A stretch of DNA of 64,000 nucleotides from Ochotona curzoniae (lineage: Eukaryota > Chordata > Mammalia > Lagomorpha > Ochotonidae): NCBI RefSeq assembly GCF_017591425.1, contig NW_024467106.1, forward strand, positions 20,822,501-20,886,500, given 5' to 3'. Shown in pieces: positions 11,701 to 22,650 of this stretch. The position numbers were made by a program, and so were the translations under genes. Positions within the stretch are counted from its first letter, which is position 1, and every line of letters starts with the position of its first letter. Below the pieces are notes generated by a model. That model had not been told where the DNA came from and did no database searches. It saw nothing but the letters and a program-made list of their open reading frames with translations.

Positions 11701-12560
11701 ATGGGTGCTATTGGGTGCTTTCCTGCTGAGACATTGCTTCCACTAGTGAGTGTGAGTACTGGAACTGGAGGCAGGCCACATTGGACACTCAGAACAACTG
11801 TTAGCCTTTGTGTAAACAGGATTAAGGTGAGAGTCAGGCTGGGCTAAGTGTATCCACTGGTGCATGCATGAGCCAGGATGGGTGCAGGTTTTTTGGGCGT
11901 TGCCACATTATCATCTGGCAAATGCTGGGCCTGGGGGCAAATCCTGTCAGGCTAGACTGCACAGTCTCCAGGAGAGTGCAAGATGTGGGACTGGGAGTAG
12001 ACCCAGTAGGGAAATGATAAGCACTTCTCTGATGGACTGTAACTTCCACTGGTAAGCATGAGGATCAGGGCTGGGAGTGGACCTGAGTAGATAGGCAGTG
12101 GCACCTGCTGGCATGCTGGCATGAGTGTGGCCTGGATAGTGAAATCGATTGGGTTGAGCTGGGTTTTAATGCTCATTGATGTATTGGAGAGCTGAAAGGG
12201 ATGTGGGGCAGACTGGACCAGTCTGCTGCATATACTTTTGAGCTCAGGAACCAGGGCTGGAGTTGGGCCTGGCGAACCTGGGGGCTGCTCTGACTAGACT
12301 GCAATACCCACTGGTGTATGTGATGGCCAAGTGTGTGGCAGGCAGGGTTGGGCTGGGCAGCAGCTCTCAATGGTTTGTGTAGAAGATTGGGCTGGATACA
12401 GAGTGGACCCAGAAATTGCAATTACCACTGTGTGCATGGGCTGTTGTGGGTAACAGACTGTGCTGGACCCCATGCTGACAGGCACACAGTCAGGTCTGGA
12501 ATCACCTCAGATGAGGTTTCCTTGGGGATTCCCCCAACTGAGGCACTGTACTCAGAACTC
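11701..12560 (+). repeat. Degenerate GC-richer tandem-repeat block
   Basis: A variable unit recurs about every 70-200 bases. Its theme is 'cc-actggtg-atg-gagg-ccagg-ctggg-gtgg-cctg...gactgca'. Examples: CCACTGGTAAGCATGAGGAT at 12047, CCCACTGGTGTATGTGATGG at 12308, TATCCACTGGTGCATGCATG at 11849, and CAGGGCTGGGAGTGGACCTG at 12066. It is markedly richer in G and C than its surroundings. It joins a broken L1 ORF2 on the left and an A-tailed module on the right. I do not recognise the family. Confidence 0.7.
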
Positions 12561-13100
12561 CAAACATGGTGAGAATTGCAGGATCTGTGGTCTATCCTTG
12601 GGGTGCACATTGTCAGAACTGGGCCTCCTCCGTAGCTAAGAGGCAGCAGTGGATGGCATATTCAAATGCACATGGAGGATCAGGTATTCCCATTGAGGCC
12701 CGCAGAGGAAGGAGGGCAGAACAGATTGATCATACACCCCATCTAGCATTAACAACAAATTTCTGGGTGAATGGAGACTCTAAGGTGTCAATCAATGGAC
12801 CATGGAAGGATTTCCTCATCCATGCTTGGCAAGATCAACAGCATTTCAGAATTATCAAAACCACTTGAGCAGAACTATTAAAACAATTCTCCGCATTGGG
12901 GATCCTGGGATGCCATTTGGTGACTGTCTCCATCCTTGGGTGGAAACTGAGGTGGTTGGGAGACTGGGTACAACTTCCTTCCATATCTTATCCCTTCCCC
13001 CAGACACAGCGAGAGAAAAAGAAAATTCGGAAACAATGGTCTCACTTTTCCCTAATCAATTCTGTAAACATCATCAAAAATAAAATTTAATTATATAAAA
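12561..13100 (+). repeat. Unrecognised A-tailed repeat, copy A
   Basis: From about 12825 this matches the segment at 18320-18590. Shared words in the same order: TATCAAAAC(C/T)(A/G)CTTGAGCAG, TTGGGGAT, CCCCAGA(C/T)ACAG, GGAAACAATGGT, CTAATCAA, ending in an A-rich tail (TCATCAAAAATAAAATTTAA at 13072). The order and tail suggest the 3' end of a non-LTR retrotransposon, possibly a second L1 lineage 3' UTR. 12561-12825 has no match in this window. Confidence 0.65.
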
Positions 13101-13186
13101 AATTAAAATCAAACATCAGTGAAATGAAGGGTATCAACCTCTTCCTCGCCCCCCACCCTCCAAAGAGCTATTAAATCTTCAGACCT

Positions 13187-13500
13187 GGGCCCAGCACTAT
13201 GGCCTAATGCTACATTCTTGCCTTGCATCCACTGGGATCCTATAGGGCCCCTGTTCATGTCCTGGCAGCTCCACTTCCCAGCCACTTCCCTGCTTGTTGT
13301 CTGCAAAAGCAGTGGAGGGTGCTCCAAAGCCTTGGGGCCTTGTGACTGTGAGGGAGACCCAGGGGTAATTCCTGGATTCTGGCTTCGGATCGGCATAGCT
13401 CTGGCTGTTGTGACCATGTAAGGAGTGGATCTGTGGACAGAAGGTCTGTCTCTCCTTCTCTCTTTATATCTACCTTTCCAATAAAAATAAATAATAAAAC
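13187..13500 (+). repeat. CSINE, moderately young, plus strand
   Basis: A clear near-complete copy. The head GGGCCCAGCACTATGGCCTA is followed by CTTGCCTTGCATCCACTGGG, the body CTGGCAGCTCCACTTCCCAG, GCAAAAGCAGTGGAGGGTGC, GGCTTCGGATCGGCATAGCT and a CT-rich 3' part. The tail is AATAAAAATAAATAATAAAA. Its head is better preserved than in most plus-strand copies here. Confidence 0.92.
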
Positions 13501-14139
13501 TTCAGACACTGAGGTTCATATATGGCATAATTTTTAGAATTACTCCTGTATCCCAAATGCTAATGTAAGATAGTCAGTAATGTAAGTTGTAAGATTGACA
13601 ACTCTAGTATGTTTGCAACAGACAGCACAATACAATGCTGATTTGTGAGCCAGTCTGAAATTATAAAACTCATGATTCTGCCTCCTGTTATGTGAGAAGA
13701 CAGCCTAATAAGACATTTAGTCCAACCTTAATGAACAGATATTTCCCAGATAAAAAATCATCGGGAGAGAGCAGTGGTAGTTGAAGGTTGGGAGGAAGCA
13801 TTTTATTATGAAAGAGTACTAAGTGGAAAACCACAAAGGCATCAGAGAGTTCTTTTTGAGGAGCTGCAAGAAGTGCAATATGGTTGAACTGATGACATTT
13901 TTATGTTTAAATGGCAGAATACATCACTAGAAAGGTAGACGTAACTCAGCCTGTAAAATCCAGGCCAAGCTGAAGCTTTTAAACCTGATTCCACAGATAA
14001 ACAGGAGACATTGAAGCTTTCTATGCTGATTAAAATAATCAGAATTCTTGATCAAGAGGGTGTTGTGAGAGATTAACTTTGTGGGTGTGTATTTTCCCTC
14101 CTGAGCTGTCTCTGGAAAGCTGATGCTGAAATTACTGTT
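13501..14139. other. Unassigned sequence
   Basis: Nothing recognised between two CSINE copies. Confidence 0.4.
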
Positions 14140-14455
14140 TTTTCAAAAAATCTTATTTGTTATTTACTTAAAAAGGAAGGGAGGTAGGGTGGGAGAAGAA
14201 AAATTGAGATTGATTGATTTTTCTTCTGCTGGAAATCTCAAATTCCTATAACTGCTAGAGATGTCCAGGCTGAATTCAGGAGCCAGCAATTCTGAGTCCC
14301 TCGTGTGGGTGGTAGGGTCCCAAGTACTTGGGTTATCTTCTGCCTTCACAGACGCATTCCTAGGAAGACAGATTGGAAGCAGAGCAGCTGGCAGTCAGAT
14401 GGCCGTGTTTGCTAGTGGTTACTTAACATGGTATGCCTCCGTGCTGGCCGCCTGA
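14140..14455 (-). repeat. CSINE, old copy
   Basis: Reversed tail TCTTATTTGTTATTTACTTA at 14151, purine-rich 3' part at 14170-14205, then GGAGCCAGCAATTCTGAGTC, CCTCGTGTGGGTGG (reversed 'cccacgcgggtgc'), GGTCCCAAGTACTTGGG and GGAAGCAGAGCAGCTGGCAG. The first of four minus-strand copies within 2.7 kb. Confidence 0.85.
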
Positions 14456-14874
14456 TGCTAGAATTATTAAGTGACTATTGTTTAGTAGTAGCCTTCCGTA
14501 TAAGGGTATTTCAAAAGGTAATGTAATTCCAGTCTGTTTCGAGTGTTTCAGTGAAAGGACTGTCTAGTCTGTTGGGGTTGATCTCTGGGGATGGGTCCTG
14601 AGTCTAGTGCTCTTTAGTGCACACAGAGCTCAAGCAATTATTGGGAACCATAGAAATGTAACCCCCCTGTACCCAAATCCATGGATGAACGCATACAGGT
14701 TATAAATACTATTGCCACATCAAGGTCCCTTGATTGTGTTTTCTAGGAATCTTAAAAGAACAAGAGACAGAACATGACCTGCAAAGTGCTCACAGCATTT
14801 GGAAAAAAGGATGATTATCTAAAGTTGATTTCCCCCCTTGAAATAGAATCTATTTGGATAACTTAAATAAGTTT
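14456..14874. other. Unassigned; possible mariner-like fragment near 14505-14560
   Basis: AGGGTATTTCAAAAGGTAAT resembles the terminus of a mariner-type MITE seen more clearly at 23.65 kb, but no partner terminus is visible. Confidence 0.25.
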
Positions 14875-15060
14875 TGCTAGGCAGCCAGAATTCCATCCTG
14901 ATCTTTCACATGATGGCAAGGGCCCCAAGGATTTAGGCCATCTTCCGGGTGCATAATGGGTCAGAAATGGAGCTAGTTGTATTCAGAACAGCATGGAATG
15001 TGCAATGTTGGCATTGAAAATGTCAGCTTAACCAGCTATGCTACAATGCCAATCCCTGAG
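14875..15060 (-). repeat. CSINE fragment lacking its 3' part
   Basis: CAGCCAGAATTCCATCCTGA, CAAGGGCCCCAAGGATTTAG, GCATAATGGGTCAGAAATGG, GGAGCTAGTTGTATTCAGAA and ATGCTACAATGCC mark the body and head of a reversed copy. The purine-rich 3' segment and the tail are missing, so the copy is truncated or has an internal deletion at its left end. Confidence 0.7.
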
Positions 15061-15539
15061 TGTGCGTGACCCAGTTTTTTTCTAGGTTCTAGAATCTTGA
15101 TGATTGCAGCCAAGTGTGTCCTTTCAAGGATCTGAATATAGTGATATTCAGAGTGGTGCTTTATGAAGATGGCAAAAAAGTTTGTCGCAACTTCAGTCTC
15201 ATTCCTAATTAAAGATAATGCCTAAATCTATAGAATAACCATTGTATTTCATGATATATGTGTTCCAATACATGGTTGATTCTTTTGCTCTGAAGTTGCT
15301 TTGGAGGGCACTCTGTCTTTATCTGGATTTTTCTCTGTGTGTCTATATTGCACAGTTTAATTCATTCTGGACTATATAATTTTGAGTTAGTAGTCATTTA
15401 GATAAAAACTTAGCCTTGCATATATTCATGATAAAGTCTTATGCCTTTTTGCTTGCAATGTTTCTTTGGTACCTACATGCTGTCTATATTCTTACATAGA
15501 AGTTAAAAAATTCTCTTAATTGGAAATTGCTTTTCTTTC
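15061..15539. other. Unassigned sequence
   Basis: AT-rich, with no gene or known repeat recognised. Confidence 0.4.
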
Positions 15540-15862
15540 AATAAAAAAGATTGTTTATTCGAAAGGCAGAGTTAGGGAGAGAGAGAAGAGTGGAGAGGAG
15601 AAGAAAGGAGAGGAGGGGGGAGAGAAGAGATCTTTCATCCACTGGTTTACTGCCTAAATGGCCACAATGGCCAGTTATGCTGGGCTCAGGTTAGGAGCCT
15701 GGAATTTCTTCTGAGTCTCCCTTGTGGTTAGACGGCACTGAGCTCTTGCGGCACCTTGTGCTACTTTTCCAGAGGCATTAGCAAGGATCTGGATAGTAAT
15801 CATCTGGATGCCAATGTTACAGACAGTGGCTTAACTTGCTACAGTACTATGTCAGCCCCAGT
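15540..15862 (-). repeat. CSINE, old copy with purine-rich expansion
   Basis: The reversed tail AATAAAAAAGATTGTTTATTC sits at 15540. A pure AG tract of about 55 bases follows (15575-15632), then ATCCACTGGTTTACTGCCTA, CACAATGGCCAGTTATGCTG, GGAGCCTGGAATTTCTTCTG and AGGCATTAGCAAGGATCTGG. The head ends at ATGTCAGCCCC. Confidence 0.88.
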
Positions 15863-16469
15863 AACTGCTCTTGCAAGAGCTGGATCCAAATATGGATTTC
15901 ATTTGTGCCACACTTTCCATAATACTTTAAAATCTTATGTAATACTTTAAACATTCTTTAGACACCATGATTTTTGGGAACATAACTTGTGTCACTGCCT
16001 CCAAATTTAAGGTGGGATACAGCTTTGTCTGTGGTATTCAAGCAGACACTTCAGTATGTTCAGTTACTTTCATGATCCATGCAATCATGCTCCCATGTGA
16101 AGTATGTCTAGATAGATTGCTTCATTTGCCTCACTTGGGAGACAGTGCAATGTAATGTTCACGCATGTGAAGGAAGCCAATGTTAATTTCCTTTATTTCT
16201 TTTAAACATTTGATTCTTGAAGATTCCAAATAATTATTTAAAAAAATAAGAGAAAGTCATGTGGAAAGACCCAAAGTTCAAGTCTGGAATATCTACAGGT
16301 GACCAACAAGGCATCAATGATACTGTCTTGATGGTTAACATTTCTATTTAAACAGTAATGAGACACTGATTTTGCTTTTTTAATAAAGAATATTTCATGA
16401 TAAATGGCATTGCTTTAATGTGGTGGGGAATTTTTAAAATCTAATCCAGTAAACAATTTTTTTTAATTT
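15863..16469. other. Unassigned sequence
   Basis: AT-rich, with no recognisable feature. Confidence 0.4.
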
Positions 16470-16481
16470 TGAAAAATATTT

Positions 16482-16798
16482 TTAAAAAGATTTATTTTAT
16501 TACAAAGTCAGATATACAGAGAGGAGAAGAGACAGAGAGGAAGATCTTCCGTCCGAAGATTCACTCCCCAAGTGAGCGCAACGGCCGATACTATGCCGAT
16601 CCGAAGCAAGGAGCTTCTACCGGGTCTCCCACACGGGTGCAGGGTCCCAAAACTTTGGGCCGTCCCTGACTGCTTTCCTAGGCCACAAACAGGGAGCTGG
16701 ATGAGAAGTGGAGCTGCCGGGATTAGAACCGGTGCCCATATGGGATCCCGGCCCGTTCAAGGTGAGGACTTTAGCTGCTAGGCCATGCCGCCGGGCCC
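16482..16798 (-). mobile_element. Young, full-length CSINE with target-site duplication
   Basis: A complete tRNA-derived SINE on the minus strand, one of the three best preserved copies here. Its flanks repeat TGAAAAATAT(T/C)T: left 16470-16481, right 16799-16810. The reversed tail is AAAAGATTTATTTTATTA. The head carries a pol III A-box-like TGGCCTAGCAGCTA (minus strand, 16772-16785) and a B box GGTTCTAATCC (minus strand, 16720-16730). The copy keeps CpG sites (for example CGTCCGAAG near 16551, CAACGGCCGATA near 16579), which is expected of a recent insertion. The head and body differ from the rabbit C-repeat as I remember it, which is why I favour pika. Confidence 0.95.
16720..16785 (-). promoter_or_regulatory. 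Internal pol III promoter boxes of the CSINE
   Basis: The A-box-like segment (16772-16785) and B box (16720-16730) lie about 40 bases apart on the minus strand, the spacing of a tRNA-type internal promoter. Whether this copy is transcribed cannot be told from sequence. Confidence 0.6.
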
Positions 16799-16810
16799 TG
16801 AAAAATATCT

Positions 16811-17309
16811 TTATGATGGATAAACACTCATCAGTTTGGAGTAATATTTCAAAAACTGCTTATTTCCACCTTACTTTCTGTATGATCAGATTGTCTTTAG
16901 CTATTAAACTCCTGTTTCTTTATGATTATACTTTTTTTGTTAAGATTTGCTGCTTATCTATGATCTGTGATCATCAAGTTAGTATTAAGGAGTTGATCAT
17001 ATATTCATACTGGGTTTATTCATTGCCTCTCCTGTAGTTTACCTTCCTGATCCAATCCCTGCCCCTTACCCTATCTGGAGCCTAATGTCTGGATATCCTG
17101 TCCTGCGTGTTACATAAAGAAGGGTTAAAATGGGATTTGAGAATGGAGGAAATTTGTAGACTACAAAATAGACAGGTATTTGAAATGAGATGAAATGCAA
17201 ATATCTAACAATATTAGTTTATAACAATCCTCATGTAATTGAAAGTTCAGCTAACTGGACTCTTCATTCCTCAAACATTTCTATTAAGTTTGAAAAAATT
17301 CTAAATAAA
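16811..17309. other. Unassigned sequence
   Basis: AT-rich. No gene or repeat recognised. Confidence 0.4.
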
Positions 17310-18319
17310 GTAATCCAAAAAAAAAGCCCCAGATGGATGAGGTCTGGGACTTCAAAAGAAGCAAAGTTTAATACAAGATTTTAATGGGATCCATCTGACA
17401 AAACAAAGACAAGGTTCGAGCTTATACTGTCAGAAAGGAATAGACAAAGAAATAGAGGCACATAGGAAAATGTCTATTGTGCTGCAAGAACTTAAATTAA
17501 CCTTGAATGCAATTTATAAGGCACCAAAGCATGCAAAGGACCTAGAGGACCTGCTTGGAATTAACCTCCGATGTGACTGACTTCAAAGGCACTCAGGATG
17601 TGGATCCCAAGACAAATCTTCCTACAATAATACAGGAGGCATATTTCATGGCCAAGGACCCAGCTAAAGAGTTCATTACTATAGATCAGACAAGAAAAAT
17701 GTGGTATTTCTCTACATTAAAGAGAAAGATTTTCTGAATTACTTGTCTGGTCTTCAGCAGGACATCCAGACCCATACGTCAGATTGAGGGTCAGGGGCTA
17801 TTGAAAGAAGGTGATGTCATTCCTGACAGGCAACAGCCAAGCTACTTGGACTTTTATTATGTTTTCTCACCATTTGTAAAGCTTAGGGCTTAACTAGTTA
17901 TTGCACAATCAAGTATAAGACGTAATACAACCTCGCTGGGAAGAGGATTCAGGCTGTGTTGAGCTATGATTAGAATTATAACCAGATTGTAGGCTGACTT
18001 GAAACACGGTGCCTAAAACTATTTTAAACCTGTATCTATTCGAGATAGTAGACTTGCCAGCCACAGGTGTTCAGTCTGGTGACAGAGCATGGCAGCATGT
18101 GTTTCTAGCAAGTAGTGATTGTACTTAGGAAGGAGAATAGCTATAGACACAGGTGGTCTGTTAACTTTGGGTAGGGTATTTGCCAAGTGATTGGTAGTAA
18201 AGTAGGGCCTAACATCCAGGACGACAATGCAGGTCAAAATTAACGAAACTCAAGGTCACAGGCCTCTACCTGGTTTTAAGAGCAGGATTCTTCTTCATAA
18301 GAGAATTAAGGTTTCATTG
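17310..18319 (+). repeat. Possible upstream part of unrecognised element, copy B
   Basis: This stretch follows an AAAAAAAAA run (17319-17327) and leads without a visible break into the A-tailed module at 18320. It has a short open frame at 17555-17737 that would begin at a non-ATG codon and matches no protein I recognise. It shares no clear similarity with the tandem block that precedes copy A at 12.8 kb. I infer, weakly, that it belongs to the same element as 18320-18590. Confidence 0.3.
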
Positions 18320-18592
18320 CGATTGGAACGGCGAGATTGGCAGCAGTCCAGAACTAATGAAATATCAAAACTGCTTGAGCAGGACCCTTGGAGTGCGCCT
18401 CCTGTTGGGGATAGGGGATGGGTGGGAGGTTGGGTGGGGCTTTTCCCTTTGTTGCTCCCCTGACCCCAGATACAGGGAAAAATGATAATATTAGCATGGA
18501 AACAATGGTATTACCCACTTTCATCCTTTAGCCCTTGACTCTTTGTACACTAATCAACTAAGATTATTAAAATAATAATAATAAAAAAGAGA
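18320..18592 (+). repeat. Unrecognised A-tailed repeat, copy B
   Basis: Homologous to 12825-13100. It has AACGGCGAGATTGGCAGCAG, TATCAAAACTGCTTGAGCAG, a G-rich middle (18405-18440), CCCCAGATACAGGGAAAAAT, ATGGAAACAATGGTATTACC and CTAATCAACTAAGATTATT. The tail is AATAATAATAATAAAAAAG. Shared order and tail with copy A define a repeated family. Confidence 0.7.
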
Positions 18593-21184
18593 GAATAAAG
18601 GTCCCAAGTTATTAACTAGGGAGGAAGCTCAGTCATACGGTTTAATAATTGTGTAACATTGTGATAGACATCACCTTGTAGGTACATTGTATAATTGGCC
18701 TGCAGAGCAAACCTCATTTCTGAACTTCCTGAGAATGCTAATAGACTGGCTGCCCTGTTTAGCACTGACTCAGGGGCTAGGAACTGGAAGACTTCTTGAT
18801 GGTTGCTGCAGAATAAGTCTTGGAGGAAGAGATGTCAGGTGTACTGTTTTTCACCCCTCTGGAATTAAGTTGGGTACTCTTCAGAGACACTGGCCACATA
18901 TTAGGTAGTCTGAATCTTTAGTGTTCGTACGTCTAACTTAGAAAGGATGCAGGCAAAAGTGTTGAGCTAGGTATACTGTATTCATATATTTAATGTTACA
19001 GAATGATGTGCAATATAATACTGATTAGAAAAAAGAACAAAATGGTATAGATATTGGTATTAAATACTCCCACATAATCTATTTATAAAGAATATAAATG
19101 AGGAGTGATAAGCATAGCCAATTATTAAACAATGATATCTTGGATAGTTGAAGATGATTTACATTTTCTTGTTAATCTCTTTAGAATTCCCAGACAAGTA
19201 CAATGGCATGCATTAATTTACAATCAGAATCAAATTAAAAGTGTAAAAAATAAAGTGAGAGAAATAATAGTTCAAACAATGTATCATTTGTGGGAATGAT
19301 GCCATGTTTTAAAGGTAATTATGATATACTCAGTATACTTTTGAAAGGGTCGTTATAATCAATCAAGATCAAATGTCCTTCTCATAAAGTGATTGGATGG
19401 GTGTGCTTTCTCTGACCAAATTCCATGGAGGGAGAACCCTCCCCATAACATTTACCTATTCAGTTCTTTGAGAATAAGACAAGTCTGAGTGTGTCAGATA
19501 TCTAAACCTTTCCAAGAGAATCCTCGTTCCACCCCAAATACCTTTCTTTTGTAGTAGAAAGGAGTGTACACTTACCACATCTGATGACAAATGGCATTAA
19601 TCACAATAAGGAAGCAAGAATCAAGTGACACGTTTCACATATGAAAACAAAGAAAAGTAAATATCATCTTTAATTATTGAGTATGTTTGTTTTATTTCGG
19701 TTCTTCGAAACGTTAGTAAGCAATTATTGTGGGGATGTCTAGCACTTGAAAATGGCACATAGGTTTTAAGTTTAGCACTTGTAATATACAATTCTCTATT
19801 TTTGTTTCCCTCTATCCATGATACTCTTTCTCCTGAATTCTTTATCTCCGGGATCATTGCTGTTATCAGCCACAGCACTTTAAGAATGACATGCAGAATT
19901 ATAGCACCAGATCTCATTATTTTGAATTTCAGAGTCAACTTGGGCATGATCCACAGAAGTGCTTGACTAGTCTTTCTGAGACCTAAAAATCCTATCTGTA
20001 TTCTTAGGTAACTCAGCAGCTTTAGAAGATCATGAAAACGCTGTGCTGGGAAGATGGCCCTCTGAAGTTTGTGGATTAAGGATATTCATGTGGTTCTTTG
20101 TCGGGCCATTAAATACCACACAAGTCAGACCTTTATTAAGTTATATTGTTATCAGTCCCATTGATTTTTTTTTTCCTTTCTAGCAGATACTGACTTTGAT
20201 CCAAGAAAGAAGAATCCCCAGTGGTTGAACTGTGGACTTGAATATTGTTTTCCCATATGCGTTTTAGGCATACGTAATCTATATTTATATGATATGTGAT
20301 ATTGAGGTTCGTATTGGGTGATGCCTCTTCTCCCTTGAATTTTCTCACCTGGGCCATTATTTGCCTTCTAGGAGATTTCTGGGCTGCCTTAAAACTCTCT
20401 ACTAGGACTTCTTGGGGCCCTTTAAGCCACCTCTGGGTCCTGCATTGGAATTTACACTTCGCTAGTTTCCAAGTGAGGATCATCTATAACATTTTAATGA
20501 GTGGGGCAATTACTCATGTGCATGAGAAAATCTCTTGTAATACTGACTTGAGCCCTGTCCAAGTTTGAGGTAAGAGATAATTGTGCCTCTCGTTGGGAAC
20601 TCCATACTCTGTTTATGGTATTTGGGCTTTGTTTGTCTTTCAGTAACTTCACCATTTCCCTCCCTACTGACTTTTATGGAAATGATCTTCCTGCTGCCTG
20701 AAGTGTGTCATTCCTTGTCTTGCCAAAAAGAAGGCCTCTCTAGGGGAACACGACCCATCTCTTCCCTCCTGCAGCCATCTGACTTAATTATGCACTGTGC
20801 TTGGCCCCTGGAGAGCTAGTGCGGAACATGAGGAAGTTCTGGCTTGATCACCAAGCCCTAGGGTCTTTGTCAATTATCATCTGGCACCCACGAGTCTGGC
20901 CAAATTTACAGGCATGTCTGTCTCTTAAAACATGTCAGGCCTGAAGAGTGAATCACATTTTTTTTTTTTTAGCGCCGCTATAAGTAGAACAATCTTTTCC
21001 ATTAAAACCCGCTTTACTTTGTTCCCAACACCCTGGAATCTCCTGAACACACCTTCCACTCCATGTGTGATGCATGGGAAGCTGCAGCCGGACAACACTG
21101 TTGGTTTCCCAGGAGGCTGGGTGTTCACAGAGACTTTGTAGTCTGCAGGGCAACACGTGGCTTCACAGGCAGGCAGAGACAGCC
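18593..21184. other. Unassigned 2.6 kb stretch
   Basis: AT-rich (notably 18.9-19.4 kb), with no gene recognised. It holds a T-run near 20951-20962 directly before AGCGCCGCTATAAG. Open frames of 67-115 codons on both strands at 20.1-20.6 and 20.9-21.3 kb overlap each other and show no familiar domain, so they are treated as chance. Confidence 0.4.
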
Positions 21185-21305
21185 ACTGACCTCTCTGAGC
21201 TCTACCACCTTCTCATCAGTACATTGGAAAGCCTGATATTTACCTCCTGGGGTTGTTGGGAGGCAAAGATTAGGTATGGCATGAAGAAATATCATTTGAA
21301 AATTA
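21185..21305 (+). repeat. MIR SINE remnant, 3' half
   Basis: CTGACCTCTCTGAGCTCTAC, CTTCTCATCAGTACATTGG, GCCTGATATTTACCTCCTGG, GGTTGTTGGGAGGCAAAGAT: the MIR 3' half in order ('...cctcagtttcctcatctgtaaaatgg...cctcatagggttgttgtgagg'). Confidence 0.75.
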
Positions 21306-22444
21306 AATCACAATAAGATGAAAGTTTTCATGAATTTAATGAAGATGAAGGAAAGCAACTCTGATTAATGCTGCTTTTCAAGCTACCTCTCTCTGTTCTC
21401 TAAGGGGAAAAGGTGCAGCTTTGTTCTCTTATTTTTTTCACTTTGGAGGCCATGAGGGTGCAAGGGTTTCTCAAAGACAAACTTTTCTGATGAGTTTTGA
21501 GACCCAGATTTGCATGGTGCATAAGAGGCCTCTTTTGACATGGACTGCCAAAATTTCCAGTGACTACTTAGATTACCCTCTTTTTTGAAAGGTTAAATGC
21601 TACAAATTCATTCAAATGTCCACCACCTGATTGTTATCCCAGGGTTGGCTCTCTTTTGGACTTGACCAAGGGGCGGGATCTGAGTTCCATTCCTCTCAGT
21701 GTCTACAAATACTAGCAAAGGAGTTGCAAAGATAGAGGTCAGCATATGATTCTTGGGGTAGGAAATAAGGAAGGAAGAAAAAAGGGAAAGAAAGGAAGAA
21801 ACCCAGACTCGATATTTTTAGAAATATAACTAGGGGACTATTGTAACTCTCTCTGAACACAACTGTGTTGAAAAAAAAAAAAAAAGACCTGTTATTACAC
21901 CCTGGCTTCAAGTGTTGTTTTTGTATTTGGGAAGGAAATACGCTATTTGTGTTTTGGACCAGCCCCATCAATCTGGTCTCTCCAGCCCTCTCCCAGACTT
22001 CCCCAAGAGTTGTGTGGGCAGAAAGAGGAGGTCCCTGGTCTCCTTGGGTAACTAAAGGCTAATGAATGTTTTCCTGCTCAGAGCCAGAGACTTGCAGTTG
22101 CTGATGAGGAGTTGGGAAGGAAAGCCCTCCAAGTAGAATTCTTGGGCTTTTGCCTTACCCTCAGCTCAGCATGTAGCTGCCTGTATTATGGGAAAACTTT
22201 GGGAATTTGAACATGACAGCCAAATGCTGCTCTAAATGGGCTCATGCATTTTAAAAACCTCCCTATTGATTCAGAGTAGTGTTGGTTTGATGTCAAATAT
22301 CTGTTTTGATCCATTCCCCCAGTGCAGTGGAAGAGTTAAGCAGCTTGCCTGTATTTTTATACATGCCACAGAGACCACTAATTCCTCTCTTGATTTTTCC
22401 TTATGAAAATTTGCAACTAAACCAGACACATGAGAGGGACAGGA
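21306..22444. other. Unassigned sequence with a poly(A) run
   Basis: An A-run of about 15 (21870-21884) may be a retroposon tail, but no body is recognisable to its left. A purine-rich patch (GGAAGGAAGAAAAAAGGGAA) lies at 21769. No gene found. Confidence 0.4.
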
Positions 22445-22650
22445 AAAAAACACTAGCCTTGGAATCAGAGATGATTATTAAATTAACTATCATTTACTGG
22501 CCGTTTGACTCTGAGCTACTTACTAAGTCTCTCTGGTGTTCCATGCTTTCCTCTAAAGCTGGGGACAATGATATGTACTTTTCTAGCTTGCAGGGAGATT
22601 TAACTGACTTGGTGTATGTAAAATGTAGTGCCTGACCCAATGCAGATGCT
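22445..22650 (+). repeat. MIR SINE remnant
   Basis: CTAGCCTTGGAATCAGAGAT, CATTTACTGGCCGTTTGACT (the 'cacttactagctgtgtgac' core), TGAGCTACTTACTAAGTCTC, AAAGCTGGGGACAATGATAT and GTAGTGCCTGACCCAATGCA (the 'agtgcctggcacat' tail). A well-ordered copy. Confidence 0.88.

Noticed and set aside
16720..16798. tRNA-like head that might be called a tRNA gene
   Set aside because: It carries A and B boxes but is continuous with the CSINE body and cannot fold as a complete cloverleaf with an anticodon arm; it is a SINE head.
20136..20568. 115- and 90-residue frames on opposite strands
   Set aside because: They overlap each other on both strands and contain homopolymer runs; no family is recognised.
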